A DNA stretch of 5,969 bases. Source: Thermoplasmatales archaeon. Its GTDB lineage: Archaea; Thermoplasmatota; E2; DHVEG-1. The DNA is taken from contig JAGLML010000078.1 of assembly GCA_023140035.1 (NCBI GenBank), positions 1 through 5,969 on the forward strand, given 5' to 3'. Every line of letters begins with the position of its first letter. Position 1 is the first letter of the stretch. A program made the translations under genes and the position numbers. This document shows, piece after piece, positions 1 through 5,486 of the stretch. The notes below the pieces were generated by a model. It was given only the letters and a program-made list of their open reading frames with translations. It was not told where the DNA came from and did no database searches.

Positions 1-51
1 TATTCAAAGTACTATTCTAAAATGCCCAATCTCCAAACCGACAAAATGTCA

Positions 52-66
52 CGAAGATTTTAAATA
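52..66 (+). promoter_or_regulatory. Archaeal promoter (BRE-like plus TATA box) of the surface-protein operon
   Basis: TTTAAATA at 59-66 matches the archaeal TATA consensus. The bases just upstream, CGAAGAT at 52-58, resemble a TFB-recognition element. Transcription would be expected to start about 25 bases downstream of the box centre, near 85-90. That gives a leader of roughly 15 bases before the ATG at 104, just long enough to contain the AGGAG at 97-101. No comparable box with good spacing is seen before the second or third gene, so this is probably the promoter for all three. The call rests on motif and spacing only. Confidence 0.55.
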
Positions 67-103
67 TTATTAGAGAAAGAGAGTTATTTGTGGGTTAGGA
101 GAG

Positions 104-2434
104 ATGAAAAATAGCGTAATACATGCTAACGATAGTGCAGTATCTGAAGTAATTGGTGGTCTACTTATTGTTTTTATTGCTGTAGTTGTTTCTATATCAA
201 TCTATATGCAGATGCTTCCTGTTCCAATACCGTCTCCTGAACCGAATGTTCATTTAATGGGCTATGTAACTGAAGATGGAACAGTTATTATTGAACATAT
301 GGGTGGTGAAACAATATTTTCATATGAGATATTTGTTAGTCAATCAAATGAGACAAATATCTACAAATACGAAAATAATCCATGGGAAATTGGTGAGGGC
401 AAAACTCCCCCAAATGCCTCACTTTTAACAGAAAATGATGAGATAAGAATAACAGTTTACATCATCTATGACGACGGCAGTAGGCACATAGTATTTGATG
501 GCGTTCTCAAACAGGAGGAATTGCAAGAAGACACTCCATCCCTTATCCATCCAATGTTAATATCCAGCCTTCGAACAAATACCATCGATGAAGATTTAAT
601 TTGCTATAACTATTCTATCGAACCTGCTATTGACGCTTTGACATATATCTACAATTGGTTGGTGAAACAGGGAGCTACCTACAGTCCAATAACCAATTTA
701 TTGATGCCTTTTGATACCGAAAGCGCAACAGAAACAAAAGATTACTCTGGAAACAATAATAATGGGACTGTTTATAATGCAACATGGAATAGCAGTGGAA
801 AGGTCGGAGGTGCTTACAGTTATAACGGCACAGATTACATTTCAATCCCATATTGCTTTGATAATGATTATATTAATAAAATTACAGTTGAATCTTGGGT
901 TAAAACGAATTTGAATTCGGGAACCCTCGTGTCTTTTGGTAGGAGCAAATACTGGGATCTAGCAATTTCAGACGGGTTTGTTAAATGGAGTACAAATGCA
1001 AGCGATGGTACTGTCGATGTCCATGGAGTTTCAAATATAAGCGATGATGCATGGCATCACGTTGTAGCAACATATAACTCTTCTACAGGAGATTGTAGCA
1101 TTTATATTGATGGATTGCTAGATAAGAGTGAAAAAGCTCATACTTCTGGGGAAGTTCTTGGTTCTGGAGATACTCCAATAGGATTTATAGGTAAAGGTAC
1201 AGGCATTGCAACGAGTGAAACAATATTTTCTACAAGTTTTGAAACACAAGATGAAAAAGATAGTTGGAGTGAACATAATAAAACTGCAGGGGATGAAGAA
1301 TTTGAAACGTTGTTCTATGACGATTTTGAGAGTGCAAACTGGGGAAACTGGAATGATGGTGGTGAAGATTGTAATATGTATACTGGTGGTACATATGCTC
1401 ATCAGGGAAGTTGCGCGATAGAACTTAGGGATAATAGTGGATGGTCATCGGCAACATATACTGACGAAATAACTGCTGATGCTGCGGAATACACAAAAAT
1501 GTCAATCGATTTCTGGTGGATGGCACGATCTATGGAAAACGGAGAGGATTTTTGGGTGAATTATTATGATGGATCGAATCTATATACATTAGAAACTATC
1601 GTTATTGATTCAGGACAATATAGTAATGATGTTTTTTATCATACTGTATGTTACATCAATGAAACTGATTATACTTTTACAGACCAGGCAAGAGTAACTG
1701 TCCAGTGTGATGCTAGCAGCGATTGGGATTATATTTATTTAGATGAGATATATGTTAATGTATCTTCAGGAAATAGGATAGATTGTGATTTTGATCTTCG
1801 AGCTTCTGATGATTTAGATCCAAGAACTGGAACATATTCTATTGGAGGTACTGGTGACTTTGATCCAGAATATGCTGCCTTTAATAGAACAGGTATTGAT
1901 ATCTCAGATTATACTGATGTAACAGTTTCTGTATGGTATAGCTATAAGAGTACGGAATCAGAGGATGAAATTGGTTTTTATTACTTAAATGGAACCGATT
2001 GGACTCCTATTTTTGAAGAACTCAATCCTCAGATCGGTAATGGAAATCAACTTGAGTGGACGTTTGCTGAAGCTCAAATACCTGATTCTATAGATACTTT
2101 AATTCTACAATTTTGGTGGTCTACCTCATCATCCAATGAATTTATGGCTATAGATGATCTGCAAATAACAGGAGTTCCAAAGGCGGGAGAAAATAATTTC
2201 ACTGGTTTAATTGATGAATTGAGAATTTATAATGATGCACTATCTGCGGAACAAATTTATCAAAATTATATATGTACAAAAGATGGAGAGTCTAATAAAA
2301 GTGTTATCGTTTCAGAAGAAACGAATCTTTGGGAAAGTTGGAAATGCATAGTCACTCCGAATGATGGCACACAAGACGATTTGTTTACAGAATCAAACAT
2401 TTTAACCATTATAAGCTACCCCGGAGGTGATTAA
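104..2434 (+). CDS. Pilin N-terminal domain protein with nested Ig-like, LamG and jelly-roll modules (776 aa)
   Basis: Probable cell-surface protein delivered through the archaeal type IV pilin route. Residues 1-10 are a short polar leader, followed by SAVSEVIGG and a hydrophobic helix (about 18-38). Residues 50-140 continue the pilin N-terminal domain (GTVIIEHMGGET at 59-70). The leader would be cut by a PibD/EppA-type peptidase near residues 10-13; E15 is at +5 if the cut follows D10. An Ig-like domain opens at about 147-200 (C167, W185) and closes at about 733-770 (W746, C748, TPNDGTQDD). Between these halves is a LamG domain: DYSGNNNNGTV (213-223), WHHVVATY (317-324), IYIDG (333-337), finishing with LIDELRIYNDALSAEQI (702-718). 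The LamG is itself interrupted at about 371-690 by jelly-roll-like modules. About 17 N-x-S/T sequons suggest glycosylation. AGGAG at 97-101 supports the ATG. The length far exceeds simple pilins, which are usually under 200 residues. Pilin and LamG calls are firm; ligand and filament incorporation are unknown. Confidence 0.85.
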   Translation: MKNSVIHANDSAVSEVIGGLLIVFIAVVVSISIYMQMLPVPIPSPEPNVHLMGYVTEDGTVIIEHMGGETIFSYEIFVSQSNETNIYKYENNPWEIGEGKTPPNASLLTENDEIRITVYIIYDDGSRHIVFDGVLKQEELQEDTPSLIHPMLISSLRTNTIDEDLICYNYSIEPAIDALTYIYNWLVKQGATYSPITNLLMPFDTESATETKDYSGNNNNGTVYNATWNSSGKVGGAYSYNGTDYISIPYCFDNDYINKITVESWVKTNLNSGTLVSFGRSKYWDLAISDGFVKWSTNASDGTVDVHGVSNISDDAWHHVVATYNSSTGDCSIYIDGLLDKSEKAHTSGEVLGSGDTPIGFIGKGTGIATSETIFSTSFETQDEKDSWSEHNKTAGDEEFETLFYDDFESANWGNWNDGGEDCNMYTGGTYAHQGSCAIELRDNSGWSSATYTDEITADAAEYTKMSIDFWWMARSMENGEDFWVNYYDGSNLYTLETIVIDSGQYSNDVFYHTVCYINETDYTFTDQARVTVQCDASSDWDYIYLDEIYVNVSSGNRIDCDFDLRASDDLDPRTGTYSIGGTGDFDPEYAAFNRTGIDISDYTDVTVSVWYSYKSTESEDEIGFYYLNGTDWTPIFEELNPQIGNGNQLEWTFAEAQIPDSIDTLILQFWWSTSSSNEFMAIDDLQITGVPKAGENNFTGLIDELRIYNDALSAEQIYQNYICTKDGESNKSVIVSEETNLWESWKCIVTPNDGTQDDLFTESNILTIISYPGGD
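2423..2431 (+). promoter_or_regulatory. Strong Shine-Dalgarno that fixes the start of the second gene
   Basis: GGAGGTGAT is a near-perfect complement of the archaeal 16S rRNA 3' end and ends 7 bases before the ATG at 2439. The reading frame also has a GTG at 2427, but that codon lies inside this ribosome-binding site and cannot be the start it serves. The site overlaps the last codons of the upstream gene (stop 2432-2434), so translation of the two genes is probably coupled. Confidence 0.85.
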
Positions 2435-2438
2435 TAAA

Positions 2439-4388
2439 ATGAAAAGTAAAAATTTCGCCATAATTATTGCCATAATGACGTTGTTTCTATCCCTGGCAAT
2501 TTCATCAGAAACTGTTGAAGCAGGATCATATACTGGTCTTGATCTCGCAAATGCCATTCTTGCAAATCAATCAACATTAATAAACTCTAGCTATATAGAC
2601 ACAGATCATTTAGGCCATAGACAATCAATTGCTCTTTCATCTCGTGGAACAATGCTCCCTACCGATGGATCATCATTTATTCTTTTAACAACAGGGGTAG
2701 CTGAATATAATCCAGTAACCACGGGTGGGCTTAATCCCGGTGATGAGCGAGGAAATTGGTTTGCGGCAGGCAAATACGATACTCCTAGAGATCAAGCAAC
2801 ACTTACTTTGACGCTTCAAGTTCCTCAATACATGCATTATCTCTATTATGATGTTCAGTTTTTTACAGCAGAATATCCTGATTATATAGGGTCATCGTAT
2901 AATGATCAGTTCACGATTACGGTTGATTCCCCATCACAAGGGACAACAGAATATATAATAGATGTCAATGGTGGAGATTTTGTATTATCTGCCCCAGATA
3001 TTGCAGGGACCGGTTATGATGTATTTGCCACCAGTGGGAATCCTGATGGCCTTGATTGGTTAACAACAACCCCAAATCCCACAGGAGCCGATGGAGGTGC
3101 TACGGCTCTCATTGGAAGGGAACATCCTGTTTCTCCAAATGAACAAATAACGGCAACGTTTGATATAAAAGATACCGGAGATAATCAAGTTGATAGTGCC
3201 GCATTTATTGATAACCTTAAATTTTCAGGATATGCTAAAACAGAAGTTCTTGCAAGAAAAACTGTCGAAGATCTAAACGGTGACCTCCCAGAACCCACAG
3301 ACACATTGGAGTATACAATAACTATTAGTAACATTGGAACAGCGAATCAAAGTAATAATCCTGGGAATGAATTCGAAGATATCTTACCTGATAACACAGA
3401 ATATGTCTCAGGATCCGCAGAAGCAAGTTCAGGTACAATAGCATACGATTCTGGAGAAAATAAAATAAATTGGAATGGAGGGATACCTGCAGAAAGCAGC
3501 ATTGCATTAAGTTTTCAGGTAACTATTAATTCCAGCCTAGTTAACGGTACCGAAATATCAAATCAAGGAACAGTATACTGGGATACCAACGAAAATGGAA
3601 CAAATGATGCAACTGAACTGACCGACGATCCTGCAGTTGATGATGGCGTAGATATGGATGGAGATGGAGAAACTGATGACGATGATCCAACAGTAGTAAT
3701 TATTTCCTCATTTGAGGCGCCAACTATGATTGTTGAAGATTTTTCCGACGATTCAGCCGGAGGAAAAGCAACTCAATCGTATGAAGAATATACATGGTTT
3801 GAAACCACTGAGCAATCAATAGAAAGCAATTTCGAGGTAGCCTCTAGCTATCATTATTCTACACTTGGATCCTTTAAGACAAAGTTAAGAGCATCTTGTA
3901 GCCCACAATATTGGAATTATTCAATATCTCAGTTTAACAGTGATATAGTTTGGTGGGAAGTCTGGTTTGCATGTGGGAATATAAGTGAAGAATCTGATCT
4001 CTTTTTAGATTTTAAAAATACTGATGACAACGATATCGCAAAAGTAAAATTAGAGTATGCCCAAGAAGGTTCCGATCATCCGTCAGATTATGTTGTAAAG
4101 CTTTACTATAAATCATCAAGTGAATGGATTCAATTAAACTCTGATTTTCCTGGAGGGTATCTATATAACGGCTGGTACAAGATAAGAATAGAGAAATATG
4201 GAGATAATTATATCAACTATTCATTATACCAAGCTGGAAAAGGATTGGTAGATTCTCAAACTGGTAGCATACTTGCACTATCCTTTTCTAATTTGGCGAG
4301 AATAGAATGGAGTAGTACAAAAAGTCCTGTTGTATGCCCAATCTTCTTCTGGGATGAACATAGGATAGGACTTACTTTAATATCATAA
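2439..4388 (+). CDS. Secreted modular protein: choice-of-anchor-L-like, DUF11-like and unrecognised beta domain (649 aa)
   Basis: Probable secreted or surface-attached adhesin or matrix protein. Residues 1-28 form a Sec-type signal peptide: KSK, a hydrophobic core at 6-21, then polar residues ending VEA (26-28). Residues 33-265 resemble the choice-of-anchor L family: GLDLANAIL near the start, AEYPDYIGSSYNDQF at 144-158, and AAFIDNLKFSG at 254-264 closing a beta-sandwich. Residues 270-422 resemble DUF11 (LEYTITISNIGTAN at 290-303, ISNQGTVYWD at 373-382). An acidic D405-x-D407-x-D409-G-x-x-D413-x-x-D416 loop of thrombospondin-3 or calcium type ends it. Residues 430-649 form an unrecognised, Trp/Tyr-rich beta domain beginning VEDFSDD and ending near FFWDEHRIGLT. 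No C-terminal membrane helix, sortase signal or PGF-type anchor is visible, so attachment must be noncovalent or indirect. The ATG at 2439 is chosen over GTG 2427 because of the Shine-Dalgarno. The gene sits between two surface-protein genes in one operon. Function beyond adhesion or matrix is not shown. Confidence 0.85.
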   Translation: MKSKNFAIIIAIMTLFLSLAISSETVEAGSYTGLDLANAILANQSTLINSSYIDTDHLGHRQSIALSSRGTMLPTDGSSFILLTTGVAEYNPVTTGGLNPGDERGNWFAAGKYDTPRDQATLTLTLQVPQYMHYLYYDVQFFTAEYPDYIGSSYNDQFTITVDSPSQGTTEYIIDVNGGDFVLSAPDIAGTGYDVFATSGNPDGLDWLTTTPNPTGADGGATALIGREHPVSPNEQITATFDIKDTGDNQVDSAAFIDNLKFSGYAKTEVLARKTVEDLNGDLPEPTDTLEYTITISNIGTANQSNNPGNEFEDILPDNTEYVSGSAEASSGTIAYDSGENKINWNGGIPAESSIALSFQVTINSSLVNGTEISNQGTVYWDTNENGTNDATELTDDPAVDDGVDMDGDGETDDDDPTVVIISSFEAPTMIVEDFSDDSAGGKATQSYEEYTWFETTEQSIESNFEVASSYHYSTLGSFKTKLRASCSPQYWNYSISQFNSDIVWWEVWFACGNISEESDLFLDFKNTDDNDIAKVKLEYAQEGSDHPSDYVVKLYYKSSSEWIQLNSDFPGGYLYNGWYKIRIEKYGDNYINYSLYQAGKGLVDSQTGSILALSFSNLARIEWSSTKSPVVCPIFFWDEHRIGLTLIS

Positions 4389-4391
4389 AAA

Positions 4392-4400
4392 GGTTGGTGA
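4392..4400 (+). promoter_or_regulatory. Ribosome-binding site supporting a GTG start
   Basis: GGTTGGTGA contains GGTGA at 4396-4400, 4 bases before the GTG at 4405. No ATG follows until the first membrane helix of the protein (Met12), so the GTG is well supported as the start. Confidence 0.75.
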
Positions 4401-4404
4401 AATT

Positions 4405-5115
4405 GTGGCAAGAGAATTTAATAGGAATATATTTATCATGCTAGCAGCAATCATGGTTGGGGCGATTATTGTTACGTATTTTGTTGCAGATATTGTCAAC
4501 AAATCAAAAATCGAAACTTTAACAACGGAGCATATTGTTGAAATTCAAGATGTTCACAGTAAAAGTGAAAACTTCACCGATAATTTTCTTCAGGGATCCA
4601 TAACGATAGATTCTGCCCGTGAAATCAGAGAAGTGGCAAATCTCAATTTTGATTTTGCCTTGTTTTGGTTTAATAATGCACTAGTAAACGCCAGTGTATG
4701 GTTTAACAATGAATGGGTGAATACGACAGAGAATTTAATTGAAAGATGTATCGAAAACTGTACCGATGCAATGATTAAATATTTGACATCTCACGACAAA
4801 TTTGGTGAATCAAAACCGTATTTTGTCAACGCAAAGAACTTTACTGAACGCGAGAGATACATTGAAGTATTGGGCTATTACGTTAGCTTTTTGCAGGCAG
4901 GACAAAATATCACCTTGCTTAGGTATAATGCAAGTAAATTCATAAAGCAAGCTGCTGAGAATCTATCGCTAGGGGAGATAGAAAACGTGACACTTCTTAT
5001 GGAAAATTTTAGTATGATGGAAGGATTGTATCAGATTGGCCTTGGCGAGTATGAAGATTTGAAGGATCAGATTGATGAGTACATGTTCTTTGATGAAATA
5101 AGAGAAGAGCATTAA
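4405..5115 (+). CDS. Single-pass membrane protein with helical, sequon-rich ectodomain (236 aa)
   Basis: Family not recognised. Residues 1-8 (MAREFNRN) are a short basic cytoplasmic stub. Residues 9-31 are one hydrophobic helix without a signal-peptidase site or pilin motif. Residues 32-236 have the composition of amphipathic helices and should lie outside the cell. The ectodomain carries eleven N-x-S/T sequons (N32, N57, N95, N106, N118, N145, N168, N175, N186, N194, N201), a very high density. C115 and C119 are four residues apart and could form a disulfide. An 11-residue unit starting WFNN occurs twice in tandem (W88 and W99). The C-terminus is acidic (DLKDQIDEYMFFDEIREEH). The gene follows the secreted modular protein by 16 bases, starts with GTG, and is probably the last gene of the operon. 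A role as membrane-bound accessory or anchor for the two larger surface proteins is inference from position only; a sensor ectodomain is possible, but no cytoplasmic output domain exists. Confidence 0.8.
   Translation: MAREFNRNIFIMLAAIMVGAIIVTYFVADIVNKSKIETLTTEHIVEIQDVHSKSENFTDNFLQGSITIDSAREIREVANLNFDFALFWFNNALVNASVWFNNEWVNTTENLIERCIENCTDAMIKYLTSHDKFGESKPYFVNAKNFTERERYIEVLGYYVSFLQAGQNITLLRYNASKFIKQAAENLSLGEIENVTLLMENFSMMEGLYQIGLGEYEDLKDQIDEYMFFDEIREEH
4666..4731 (+). repeat. Tandem imperfect 33-base repeat encoding a WFNN 11-residue unit
   Basis: Bases 4666-4698 and 4699-4731 both begin TGGTTTAA and encode WFNNALVNASV and WFNNEWVNTTE. The shared pattern is WFNN-x-x-VN-x-(S/T). Each copy carries a sequon at the same place (N95 and N106). 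An 11-residue period suits a hendecad, that is a helix or right-handed coiled coil with three turns per repeat. With two copies only, it may reflect a local duplication. Confidence 0.6.
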
Positions 5116-5166
5116 TATACCTAATCATCAACTTCCATCCTTTATTTCTTAAACAATGATTATGCA

Positions 5167-5173
5167 TTTTTTT
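5167..5173 (+). terminator. T-tract terminator candidate after the operon
   Basis: Seven consecutive T residues lie about 50 bases past the stop of the third gene, in noncoding DNA before the tRNA. Archaeal transcription commonly ends at such T-runs without a hairpin, and no convincing hairpin is seen here. A TTTATTTCTT stretch just upstream could contribute. Confidence 0.4.
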
Positions 5174-5248
5174 AAAATTCTAGTAGTAATCCCTCCAAAA
5201 GATTAAAGAAATAGAATTGTTTACCTCCTCTTACAAAAATTATCATAT

Positions 5249-5321
5249 GCCCTGGTAGTGTAGTGGTCTATCATGCGAGCCTGTCGAGCTCGCGACTCGG
5301 ATTCAAATTCCGGCCGGGGCG
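5249..5321 (+). tRNA. tRNA-Asp (anticodon GTC)
   Basis: Complete cloverleaf of 73 bases. The acceptor stem is GCCCTGG (5249-5255) with CCGGGGC (5314-5320), all seven positions pairing with one T-G wobble. The D arm is GTG with CAT around a GG-containing loop. The anticodon stem CGAGC/GCTCG (5276-5280 and 5288-5292) holds the loop CTGTCGA, giving GTC at 5283-5285 for aspartate codons GAC/GAT. The T arm is TCGGA, loop TTCAAAT (5302-5308), TCCGG. G5321 is the discriminator, as usual for tRNA-Asp. The CCA end is not encoded and no intron is present. A clear TATA box at the usual distance upstream is not obvious; an A/T-rich stretch near 5201-5212 is the best weak candidate. Confidence 0.96.
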
Positions 5322-5326
5322 CTCAA

Positions 5327-5334
5327 TTTTCTTT
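5327..5334 (+). terminator. T-rich terminator of the tRNA gene
   Basis: TTTTCTTT begins 6 bases after the tRNA discriminator base. An interrupted T-run directly downstream is the usual way an archaeal tRNA transcript ends. Confidence 0.5.
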
Positions 5335-5419
5335 CAGTAATCCAAATTTGGTATGAAAAATCTCTTTTAATAATAAATTTCTAAGTATATATAATGCATT
5401 CTAACTCTATCCCTATTAA

Positions 5420-5452
5420 ACATATAAGTTTGAACAATCTTGGTTTATATGT
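5420..5452. repeat. 8-base inverted repeat in the noncoding gap between convergent genes
   Basis: ACATATAA at 5420-5427 pairs perfectly with TTATATGT at 5445-5452 across a 17-base spacer. The arms are only A/T-rich, so a hairpin would be weak. It sits between the tRNA and the end of the minus-strand gene, next to that gene's T-run. It could assist termination or be chance in AT-rich DNA. Confidence 0.35.
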
Positions 5453-5464
5453 AAAATAAAAAAG
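5453..5464 (-). terminator. T-rich terminator candidate for the minus-strand surface gene
   Basis: Read on the minus strand, this is CTTTTTTATTTT (six T, then four T), about 25 bases beyond the TAG stop at 5487-5489. The position and T content fit an archaeal terminator. Confidence 0.45.
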
Positions 5465-5486
5465 AAGATTATTTTAGTACTTTTTA

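Noticed and set aside
711..914. 67-codon plus-strand open frame inside the first gene
   Set aside because: It overlaps the well-supported LamG segment in another frame and its translation shows no domain or plausible ribosome-binding site.
1118..1421. Short open frames on both strands over the middle of the first gene (minus 1118-1402, plus 1206-1421)
   Set aside because: Shadows of the main frame, which keeps clear jelly-roll motifs throughout. No start signals or recognisable products.
3325..3507. 60-codon minus-strand open frame within the second gene
   Set aside because: It lies antisense to the DUF11-like segment; the Cys/Leu-rich translation looks like chance.
5160..5232. Two Shine-Dalgarno-like motifs on the minus strand (complement of CCTCC near 5191-5196 and 5223-5229)
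   Set aside because: Neither is followed at proper spacing by a start codon with an open frame; the next minus-strand ATG runs antisense into the third gene.
5342..5351. Perfect 10-base palindrome CCAAATTTGG just after the tRNA
   Set aside because: Too short to separate from chance in AT-rich DNA, with no adjacent promoter for a gene it could regulate.
5420..5452. CRISPR or mobile-element reading of the small inverted repeat
   Set aside because: A single pair of 8-base A/T arms, with no repeated spacer structure, transposase or target duplication.
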